From contig JALGTJ010000088.1 in the NCBI GenBank assembly GCA_029821415.1, forward strand, positions 1 to 5,176: a stretch of DNA of 5,176 nucleotides, read 5' to 3'. The translations under genes were made by a program, and so were the position numbers. Positions 1 to 5,060 of the stretch are shown here, in pieces (position 1 is the first letter of the stretch; each line of letters begins with the position of its first letter). A model generated the notes under the pieces. It was not told where the DNA came from and ran no database searches. It worked only from the letters and a program-made list of their open reading frames with translations. Origin of the DNA: Candidatus Zipacnadia bacterium. Lineage in GTDB: Bacteria > Armatimonadota > Zipacnadia > Zipacnadales > Zipacnadaceae.

Positions 1-683
1 GCACCAGACTGGAATTGCATAAGACTGATGCTGGCGTCTTCGGTCTCGATATCGTGGGCAAAGGTGCCGGCACTTCCCACCACACGCTCAACCGGCCCCA
101 ACCACCACTGCAACAGGTCCAGGTAATGAACCGCCTGATTAGCCAGGGAACCGCCCTCAGTCTCCAGACGACCGCGCCAGCCTTCGGGCCTACCTATCCC
201 GTAATAGTCCTGACTGCGGAACCACTTCACGCGCAGATCACCAAATATAATATCGCCAATAGCCCCGGATTGCAGCGCCGCACGAATCTGGTGATTGACC
301 GGGTTGTAGCGGCTTTCAAAGTCAACCGCCAGGACCAGATCATTCGCTTCAGCGGCCTCTATGGCGGCGTTGCACGCTGCTACGTGGATATCCATCGGCT
401 TGGTCGTGCAGACATGCTTACCAGCGTTGAGCGCTTCTACGGCCATAGAGCAGTGCAAGCCACTGGGCGTCCAGAGGCCGATAACGTCAATGTCGTCGCG
501 CGCCAGCACCTCCTGGTAATCGGGGATCCACTCGACACCGAGCGCCTCTCCAGCCGCCCGACCCCGCTCCTCCCAACTGTCACACACTGCCACAAGGCGG
601 GCACCGGCAGCTTTCTTGCATTTTTCGGCACGATCCCGTCCCATACCCAAGCCCACAATAGCAAAACGAACTTCGTCGGTCAT
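1..683 (-). CDS. Gfo/Idh/MocA-family NAD(P)-dependent oxidoreductase, 3' end cut by window edge
   Basis: The minus strand is open from ATG at 683 to the window edge and gives 227 N-terminal residues; the family is usually about 330-400. Residues 7-15 (FAIVGLGMG) form the first Rossmann strand and glycine-rich NAD(P)-binding loop. Residues 91-96 (VCTTKP) are the family's 'EKP' position, with the lysine (K95) kept but the usual Glu replaced by Thr. Residues 176-196 have the C-terminal-domain signature GGSLANQAVHYLDLLQWW, where H186 and D189 are the usual substrate or catalytic positions. An AGGAGG at 690-695, six bases before the ATG, supports this start. No signal peptide is seen, so it should be cytoplasmic. 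The gene lies 71 bases after fucK on the same strand with no visible terminator, so co-transcription is likely. The family assignment is firm. The substrate is not readable from sequence; a fucose-related sugar or sugar acid is only inferred from the neighbour. Confidence 0.93.
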   Translation of the reverse strand, partial: MTDEVRFAIVGLGMGRDRAEKCKKAAGARLVAVCDSWEERGRAAGEALGVEWIPDYQEVLARDDIDVIGLWTPSGLHCSMAVEALNAGKHVCTTKPMDIHVAACNAAIEAAEANDLVLAVDFESRYNPVNHQIRAALQSGAIGDIIFGDLRVKWFRSQDYYGIGRPEGWRGRLETEGGSLANQAVHYLDLLQWWLGPVERVVGSAGTFAHDIETEDASISLMQFQSG

Positions 684-754
684 ACTACCCCTCCTTGTTC
701 GTTGACGCCCTGGTCCAGCATTAGCGTCATGGCACGAACACGAATAGAAACCAG

Positions 755-2266
755 CTATTCTCCGTAGTAGTCGCGCAGCGCTAAAGGAACTTTCCGGTAT
801 CGTTCGTAAAGCGCGTCATATTCTGTGGCCACATCAGACGGCTCATAGACAGTTTCGCTCCGCGCGGTGCTGTCCATGGCTTGCTCAATCGAGTCAAACT
901 GCCCGACCCCCATCAGCGCAAACAGTGCTGCCCCCAGCACCGTAGCCTCCTGCTGGGAGGTCGTGATAACTGGAAGCCCGCTGACATCAGCGCGAATCTG
1001 ATTCCACAGATCATTGCGTGCCCCACCTCCCACCACCCGAATAGCCTCCACAGCGATACCGGTAGCTTTCTGAATGATCTCCAGCGCCCAGCGCATTTGG
1101 AAGCACAGGCCCTCCAGGCCAGCACGATATATCTGTGCGGCAGTAGTGGTCATCGTCAGCCCCAGAATGGTACCCTTGGTATCGTACTTCTTCGTCGGCC
1201 CCGTGTCGGCGACGAACGCAGGGATGAGTGAAACCCCGTCGGCCCCAGGGGCAACTGCGCGAGCTGCGGCGATCATATCTTCATAACTGACGGCTTCACC
1301 CTGAGTGCCGCTAAACAGTTGCTGGCGAATCCACTCCAGGACGCCGCTGCCCATCATCAGCAGTTGCGGATTCCACAAACCGGGGAGAGCATCGCACTCA
1401 AACAGCAGCCCCTCCTCAAAGGCAAAGCGCGTGGGGCTGAACTGATCAACGCGCAGCAGCAGAATCTCCCAAGTACCGCTGCTGAGCAGGGCCTCGCCGG
1501 GTTGTATACCCGACCCATACGGGGCGAACTGGGTATCGTGGCCCGCCGCTACAACCGGCGTTCCCGTGGGCAAGCCCGTCTCGTGAGCGGACCGCGCATG
1601 GACCGTACCAATTACTTGTCCTGGCTCAACCCAGTCCGGGAAGAACGACGCGTCCAACTCGGCCAAAGCCAGCATCTTAGCCGACCAGTCACGAATGCCC
1701 ATATTCATAGCCATCATAGTGCTGGCAGCGGTCGGATCAATGGACAGCTCCCCGCACAGTTTCATATTCAGTATCCCCGGCATCATCAGCCAGTAGTCGG
1801 CACTCTCCAGAGCCTCGGGGGCATTCTGGCGCAGCCACATCAGCCGCAGAAGTGTGTTGAAATAGATTATCTGGTAGCCGGTCTCGGCGAAAATCTCCGC
1901 TGGATCCATCAAGTCTACAATCTGCTCGGCCAACTGTTGGGTGCGCGTCTCCTGCCAAGAGATTATTGGATAGGTCAGCGTTCCGTCAGACTGAACGGGG
2001 GCACCATCAGCCCCAAAGGTAGTGACAGTCACTGCCGCAATACGGTCAGTGTCAACTTGCTGGCACACCTCCTGACAGGCACCCCCCAGCTTGCCCCAAA
2101 CCTCCTCCAGATCCCAGATGCGCCACTCACCACTGGCCGCCTGAGGCTGCCGGGCAGGCTTGTTCCGACGGCTTGCCCAAGCCAGAGTCTGACCCTGGCT
2201 GTCTACTGCCATCACGCGGAGATTAGTCGCACCACAGTCAAATATAACGGCTACGTCACCGGCCAC
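755..2266 (-). CDS. fucK: L-fuculokinase (FGGY carbohydrate kinase)
   Basis: This 503-residue FGGY kinase is predicted to phosphorylate L-fuculose to L-fuculose 1-phosphate with ATP in the cytoplasm, the second step of the fucose isomerase pathway. The N-terminal phosphate loop is DCGATNLR (10-17). VTTFGADGA (81-89) and YPIISW (99-104) match remembered blocks of E. coli FucK, as does the FNTLLRLMWL segment (136-145). AGHDTQFAPYGSG (241-253) carries the likely catalytic base D244, followed by LSSGTWEILL (261-270), GVLEW (308-312), APGADGV (339-345) and the adenine-binding GGGARNDLWNQI (413-424). The length is close to the 482 residues of E. coli FucK. The start is GTG, fixed by AGGAGG at 2273-2278 with six bases of spacing and by the conserved N-terminus. 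The first 16 bases overlap a small upstream ORF. Rhamnulokinase and other deoxyketose kinases are the main alternatives, but the DTQFA and SSGTWE blocks favour FucK. Confidence 0.92.
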   Translation of the reverse strand: MAGDVAVIFDCGATNLRVMAVDSQGQTLAWASRRNKPARQPQAASGEWRIWDLEEVWGKLGGACQEVCQQVDTDRIAAVTVTTFGADGAPVQSDGTLTYPIISWQETRTQQLAEQIVDLMDPAEIFAETGYQIIYFNTLLRLMWLRQNAPEALESADYWLMMPGILNMKLCGELSIDPTAASTMMAMNMGIRDWSAKMLALAELDASFFPDWVEPGQVIGTVHARSAHETGLPTGTPVVAAGHDTQFAPYGSGIQPGEALLSSGTWEILLLRVDQFSPTRFAFEEGLLFECDALPGLWNPQLLMMGSGVLEWIRQQLFSGTQGEAVSYEDMIAAARAVAPGADGVSLIPAFVADTGPTKKYDTKGTILGLTMTTTAAQIYRAGLEGLCFQMRWALEIIQKATGIAVEAIRVVGGGARNDLWNQIRADVSGLPVITTSQQEATVLGAALFALMGVGQFDSIEQAMDSTARSETVYEPSDVATEYDALYERYRKVPLALRDYYGE

Positions 2267-2349
2267 GGTCTCCCTCCTACCGGCCGCTCACCCCACCTGA
2301 ACGCGCAGTAATAACTCGCCATCAGCGCAGTGGCGAACACAGTTGCCAT
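2251..2349 (-). CDS. Small leader ORF overlapping the start of fucK (32 residues)
   Basis: An ATG at 2349 is preceded by AAGGAG (2356-2361) with six bases of spacing, a near-ideal ribosome binding site. The frame codes for 32 residues beginning MATVFATALMASYYCAF and ends at TAG 2253-2251. It therefore runs 16 bases into fucK in another frame, and the fucK ribosome binding site lies inside it. The peptide has a short hydrophobic N-terminal half and a Gly/Arg/Pro/Trp-rich second half; no known family is recognised. The arrangement fits a leader peptide or a translational-coupling ORF that helps ribosomes reach the GTG start of fucK. It could also be chance: the segment is short and no conservation can be tested here. 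An in-frame upstream extension as far as 2511 exists but has no comparable start signal. Confidence 0.4.
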   Translation of the reverse strand: MATVFATALMASYYCAFRWGERPVGGRPWPVT

Positions 2350-2381
2350 CCTATTCTCCTTGCTGTAGCGATTTTCCTCTC

Positions 2382-2410
2382 TTGCCTGCCAAGGCTGAAA
2401 ATTGTATGAT
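2382..2410 (+). promoter_or_regulatory. Candidate sigma70-type promoter for the winged-helix regulator
   Basis: TTGCCT (2382-2387) and TATGAT (2405-2410) are separated by exactly 17 bases, and the -10 box matches the consensus at five of six positions. Transcription would start near 2417, about 87 bases before the regulator ATG. It sits in the divergent region between the fucK leader ORF and the regulator. On the minus strand the overlapping TACAAT (2406-2401) could be a -10 box for the fucK unit, but no good -35 accompanies it. The call rests on box similarity only. Confidence 0.4.
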
Positions 2411-2435
2411 ATTACATGAGGGGAAGGGTTTGCAG

Positions 2436-2464
2436 AACACCCAGCGAACAATTTGTCAGGTGTT
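2436..2464. promoter_or_regulatory. Inverted repeat in the fucK/regulator control region, possible operator
   Basis: AACACC (2436-2441) and GGTGTT (2459-2464) are perfect inverted arms 17 bases apart. Between them is a smaller dyad, ACAA-T-TTGT (2448-2456), whose centre is two bases off that of the outer arms. The element is downstream of the candidate plus-strand promoter and upstream of the regulator start, a place where a repressor could act on its own gene. Six-base arms can occur by chance, so this is a weak call. Confidence 0.25.
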
Positions 2465-2503
2465 AACCGCACTGCGCCGTTGTCACGCACGGATAAAGGA
2501 CTA

Positions 2504-2890
2504 ATGGACAAGCGAGTCGCTCAATTCATAAGGGAAGTGGCGCAGAGCGTCGTCGGCCTGGATGTCGCCTTGTATCTGCAGAACAATCCCAAGACCTTTG
2601 ACACGGCCGCGGGCTTAGCCCTGCGCCTACGCCTCCCTGTTGAAGCAGTCACGCCGGTAGTGGAGCGCTTCGCTGACTACGGCCTTTTGCGGAAGGTTAC
2701 CTCCCGTGACGGCTCCTACGCGTGTTACTCGCTGAATCGCACCCCGGCGATGTGGAACCTGCTTTGTATGATCAGCGAGTCTTATATTGACGACCCCGAG
2801 ACCCGCAAGGAGATCGTGCGCATGCTGATCTCACAGCGCCGACAGCAAGCCGCCGAAGAACGCAAGTCATCCCCGCCAGCCAACAGTTAA
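2504..2890 (+). CDS. Small winged-helix DNA-binding protein, likely local regulator
   Basis: The product is 128 residues from ATG 2504. A helix-rich N-terminus (1-28, MDKRVAQFIREVAQ...) is followed by a helix-turn-helix-like segment (about 33-63, including LALRLRLPVEAVTPVVERF and DYGLL). A short wing hairpin follows at about 64-78 (RKVTSRDGSYACYSL), then a helix-rich tail and a polar C-terminus (AEERKSSPPANS). There is no effector-binding domain, so it resembles the minimal MarR/ArsR-like or helicase-type winged-helix fold. The ATG at 2504 follows AAAGGA (2495-2500) with only three bases of spacing; a TTG at 2453 would add 17 residues but has no ribosome binding site. The gene is divergent from the leader-fucK-oxidoreductase unit, the usual position for a regulator of that unit, but the target and ligand are inferred. 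Its TAA overlaps the stop of the remnant on the other strand. Confidence 0.78.
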   Translation: MDKRVAQFIREVAQSVVGLDVALYLQNNPKTFDTAAGLALRLRLPVEAVTPVVERFADYGLLRKVTSRDGSYACYSLNRTPAMWNLLCMISESYIDDPETRKEIVRMLISQRRQQAAEERKSSPPANS

Positions 2891-3191
2891 TCCTTCACCT
2901 TTGCCCGTGCAATCGCAAAGAGGTTGCGCAGAATCTGGCGACCCTCGGGATAATAGTCTGTGCACAGCTTCGGATGGAACTCCACCCTGCATACAGGCCG
3001 GCGCATTGGCTTGTCGCGAAGGACCCGCTCCAACAGCTCTTGATGAGGCCGGCCACGTCTCCGTCCAGCACCTGGGAGGGGAGTGGATGGAAATGACCAT
3101 CCCCCTCAACAGCGGCAAATACCCCCATTCCGGAATGCCCCGGGCCAGGAGGCCCCCCGCCGAAATAGCGCTCGCTTCCGGTATTCGCCGT
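2887..3191 (-). pseudogene. Frameshifted remnant of an unidentified gene downstream of the sulfatase
   Basis: Right after the sulfatase stop, the same frame reads 51 protein-like codons (residues 7-10 ERYF, then GHSGMGVFAAVEGDGHFHPL, ending GDVAGLIK at 3039). The frame one base away then continues for 50 codons from ELLERVLRDKP through CRVEFHPKLCTDYYPEGR and ILRNLFAIARA to TAA 2889-2887. One extra base at about 3039 would join the two halves smoothly as GLIK-ELLERV. Both halves have high GC at third positions. There is no start codon with a ribosome binding site: the only in-frame ATG is at 3128 with poor context, and the preceding TAG is the sulfatase stop. I read this as the 3' end of a decayed gene, or an intact gene spoiled by a sequencing error. 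The family is not recognised. The FHP...G..ILRN tail is faintly like class I glutamine-amidotransferase-type domains, a weak guess. Confidence 0.5.
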
Positions 3192-4700
3192 CTATGCATG
3201 GCCGATCTGGCGCGGTCCTCGGTCAATCGTGAACATGCACTGGTCGAAGCAGGCCCTGATGAGCCTGTTTTTGATCTCCGCGTGTGCTGGGCTTTCCCAA
3301 AGGTTCTCAAACTCTCCTGGGTCCTCCTCCATATCATACAACTCGCCGATAGTCATCCCGTGGTAAACCACCAGCTTCCAGCGCCCCTCCCGCCACATGG
3401 TGGCATACGTTCCCCGCTCCGACCGGTCCACCTGGAAAAAGCTATGATAGTATTCGGCCCGCACACCCTCCTTGATGTGTCCCGGGTCCGCCCTGCCCGT
3501 CAGCACCGGCACCAGCGATTCCCCCTGAATCTGTCGTCCGATCGGGACTCCGGCGATCTCGTGGAGCGTGGGCGCCAGGTCAATGAGTTCCACGAGTCCG
3601 TCCACCTGCAGACCTGTCTTAAAGTGTCGCGGCCACGCCACCACCAGCGGCACCCGCATCCAGGAGTCGTAGAAGCGGCAGCCTGAGCCGTAGAGACCAT
3701 GATCCCCCAGGGCAAGGCCATGGTCGGCATGGAGTATGATGACCGTATTCTCGTACTGCCCCGAGTCCTTGAGAGCTGCGATCACCCGGCCAATCTGCCG
3801 ATCCACCAATTCCACCGTTGTCCAGTACCCCGCCTGGAAACGTTTGCCTTTGGGCCCGGTTAGTCGGCTCAAACCTCCCAGCTCGGCTTCCAGAACCCAG
3901 TCATCGAGGTCATCCGGCCGCCGGGCGGCCGGCGAGAACGAGAAGTCCACCTCGCGGAGGTATTCATTCTGCATCAATAGATCGCTTTCGCGGAAGAGCG
4001 GTCCGGGAAGGGAGTTGATATCAAACTTCGCTACCGAATCGATCTCCACATCCCAGGGCCCGTGCGGATGGAAGAAGTTGAGGCTCAAAAGCCAGGGCGT
4101 CTTCTGCGCCCTCGTGATGAATTCAATCGCCCGGTCGACGCACCACGTCGTATGATTCAATCGCTCCGGGATCTTCCCCGCCCTGCGTAGCGCGCGCAGG
4201 TCCACCCCTTCTCGATCGATCCAGCGGTGGTATTCGTCCGCCTCGCCCCAGTCGTTGACTGGGTCGTGGCTCCAATGGAAGACCCGGTACCCGTCGTCGG
4301 CCCGGCGTTCGACGCGAGTTGTTTCTTCCTGCAAGCCCGCAGCCGAATCCGTGACCGTCTCGAACACCGCCGCAATGTGCAGCTTCCCCACTAGCCCACA
4401 GTCGTACCCCGCCTCTGACAATGTCTTCGTCACCAGTCTCTCGCTCGCCGGGAAGACTTCCTGGCCGTTGGCAACCACCCGTGTCGCGCTCGGGTAGCGC
4501 CCGGTGAGGAAGCTCGCCCGGCTCGGAGAGCACAGTGGGTTCTGGCAGTATGCATGCGTGAATGATACCCCCTCTTCTACGAGGGCGTCCATGTTCGGCG
4601 TCCTCACATGCCGATTCCCCAGGCCCCCGATCGCGTCATACCGCAGCATGTCCGCGCAGATCCAGAGAATGTTCGGCCTTGCCGACCTCTCGTCTGTCAC
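3192..4700 (-). CDS. Type I (formylglycine-dependent) sulfatase
   Basis: This 502-residue alkaline-phosphatase-superfamily sulfatase should hydrolyse sulfate esters. RPNILWICADMLRYD (8-22) supplies the first metal aspartate, D17. The signature CSPSRASFLTG (57-67) places C57 for conversion to formylglycine and R61 beside it. GLVGKLH (102-108) is the second signature, with K106 and H108. NFFHPHGPW (208-216) gives active-site histidines, and HADHGLALGDHG (324-335) the second metal pair, D326 and H327. The C-terminal REGRWKLVVY and ELYDMEEDPGEFENL (438-468) are typical of the sulfatase C-terminal subdomain. There is no signal peptide, so it should act in the cytoplasm on an imported small sulfated compound. 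The start is GTG at 4700 with AGGAGG (4709-4714) eight bases away; the ATG at 4707 is out of frame. GTGA overlaps the stop of a short upstream ORF. The substrate is unknown. Phosphonate or phosphodiester hydrolases share the fold, but the full CxPSR motif favours a sulfatase. No maturation enzyme is in the window. Confidence 0.93.
   Translation of the reverse strand: MTDERSARPNILWICADMLRYDAIGGLGNRHVRTPNMDALVEEGVSFTHAYCQNPLCSPSRASFLTGRYPSATRVVANGQEVFPASERLVTKTLSEAGYDCGLVGKLHIAAVFETVTDSAAGLQEETTRVERRADDGYRVFHWSHDPVNDWGEADEYHRWIDREGVDLRALRRAGKIPERLNHTTWCVDRAIEFITRAQKTPWLLSLNFFHPHGPWDVEIDSVAKFDINSLPGPLFRESDLLMQNEYLREVDFSFSPAARRPDDLDDWVLEAELGGLSRLTGPKGKRFQAGYWTTVELVDRQIGRVIAALKDSGQYENTVIILHADHGLALGDHGLYGSGCRFYDSWMRVPLVVAWPRHFKTGLQVDGLVELIDLAPTLHEIAGVPIGRQIQGESLVPVLTGRADPGHIKEGVRAEYYHSFFQVDRSERGTYATMWREGRWKLVVYHGMTIGELYDMEEDPGEFENLWESPAHAEIKNRLIRACFDQCMFTIDRGPRQIGHA
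3914..3932. repeat. Perfect 9+1+9 GC palindrome inside the sulfatase gene
   Basis: CCGGCCGCC and GGCGGCCGG flank a single G. The palindrome lies in the sulfatase codons for AARRP (residues 258-262), a segment between the catalytic motifs. It could form a stable hairpin in the mRNA. It may simply reflect GC-rich Ala/Arg/Pro codons, so a function is not claimed. Confidence 0.5.
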
Positions 4701-4879
4701 CGTCCATCCCTCCTGTGAACTCGCAAGGCATCTGCAACCGCTTGACTTCTTGCGCTGCCTACTACTTGCGCTTTATCGTCAACTGCTGCCTGACAGGTAT
4801 GAGACTGCTGGAATAACGACTCGGCGGCTCGGCTCAGGTAATCCTGTTCAGATTTTGCCATTGCCACATACAGAATCAT
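4697..4879 (-). CDS. Hypothetical 60-residue ORF coupled to the sulfatase start
   Basis: The ATG at 4879 follows GAGGGG (4885-4890) with five bases of spacing. The peptide begins MILYVAMAKSEQDYLSRAAE, is mostly helix-like and polar, and ends in a basic HRRDGR tail. Its TGA (4699-4697) overlaps the sulfatase GTG as GTGA, and its own ATG overlaps the stop of the preceding 30-codon ORF as ATGA. Such four-base overlaps are typical of translationally coupled genes. No family is recognised and there is no signal peptide or clear membrane helix. It may be a genuine small gene, an upstream ORF that tunes sulfatase translation, or part of a decayed larger gene. The region is also open on the plus strand, which lowers confidence. 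Confidence 0.3.
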   Translation of the reverse strand: MILYVAMAKSEQDYLSRAAESLFQQSHTCQAAVDDKAQVVGSARSQAVADALRVHRRDGR

Positions 4880-4968
4880 TTGCGCCCCTCATAGTTATCA
4901 GCACTCCATCCATCTGACCACAACTTCTCAATAACCTGCGGTTTTCCTCCTAAGCTATGTTTAACCAT
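4876..4968 (-). CDS. Short 30-residue ORF at the head of the sulfatase leader chain
   Basis: The frame starts at ATG 4968 and ends at TGA 4878-4876. It begins MVKHSLGGKPQVIEKLW and continues with SDGWSADNYEGRK, which looks protein-like. Its codons are clearly more AT-rich in the third position than those of the sulfatase or fucK. No convincing ribosome binding site precedes the ATG, and an AGGAGG at 4946-4951 lies inside the ORF with no start at a proper distance after it. Its stop overlaps the next ORF as ATGA. It could be the N-terminal part of a gene whose remainder continues, frame-shifted, in the 4697-4879 ORF. This is a weak call. Confidence 0.2.
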   Translation of the reverse strand: MVKHSLGGKPQVIEKLWSDGWSADNYEGRK

Positions 4969-4987
4969 ATCCGGAACCTGGTATACT
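4961..4987 (+). promoter_or_regulatory. Candidate extended -10 promoter facing the hairpin at 5019
   Basis: TGG-TATACT (4979-4987) is a good extended -10 element (TGn followed by five of six consensus bases). A partial -35, TTAACC (4961-4966), is 15 bases upstream, which is short, but extended -10 promoters depend less on it. Transcription would begin near 4994 and meet the hairpin and T run by 5060. No plus-strand gene follows inside the window. Confidence 0.35.
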
Positions 4988-5018
4988 AATAACTGGCAAC
5001 TCAATTAGGGTAAATCCG

Positions 5019-5060
5019 GACGATATTGCCTGAGCCACCTGGCTCGGGCAATCGTCTTTT
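5019..5060 (+). terminator. Strong hairpin followed by TTTT: candidate intrinsic terminator or attenuator
   Basis: The arms GACGA..TTGCCTGAGCC (5019-5036) and GGCTCGGGCAATCGTC (5041-5056) pair over 16 positions, including one G-U and a two-base bulge at 5024-5025, around an ACCT loop. TTTT (5057-5060) follows on the plus strand. On the minus strand the flank after the stem is not T-rich, so plus-strand termination is favoured. The T run is short and is followed by GGGGG, so termination may be partial. With the promoter at 4979-4987 it would delimit a transcript of about 65-70 nucleotides. Confidence 0.5.

Noticed and set aside
15..767. 250-codon plus-strand open frame opposite the oxidoreductase
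   Set aside because: It is the antisense of a clear Gfo/Idh/MocA gene; its translation lacks recognisable motifs and arises from the codon bias of the real gene.
1319..2311. 330-codon plus-strand open frame opposite fucK
   Set aside because: fucK motifs on the minus strand explain the region; the antisense product is Gln/Arg/His-rich with no family signature.
2453..2503. TTG-initiated 17-residue extension of the winged-helix protein
   Set aside because: No ribosome binding site precedes the TTG, the extension is polar and unstructured, and it covers the candidate operator; ATG 2504 has AAAGGA upstream.
3039..3048. Programmed -1 frameshift at the junction of the remnant's halves
   Set aside because: No slippery heptamer or following stem-loop is visible; a simple one-base deletion or read error is more economical.
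3126..3137. 12-base palindrome CATTCCGGAATG
   Set aside because: A palindrome of this length is expected about once by chance in a window this long, and nothing around it suggests a site.
3192..3194. Possible read-through of the sulfatase TAG into the downstream frame
   Set aside because: The sulfatase already has the full family length and C-terminal subdomain, and the frame downstream is itself broken near 3039.
2867..3337. 156-codon minus-strand frame across the sulfatase end and the remnant
   Set aside because: Its Arg/Ser/Pro-rich translation is that of an out-of-frame product; it overlaps the conserved sulfatase C-terminus and the better frames of the remnant.
2901..3686. 261-codon plus-strand open frame
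   Set aside because: Most of it is antisense to the sulfatase; no ribosome binding site or motif supports it.
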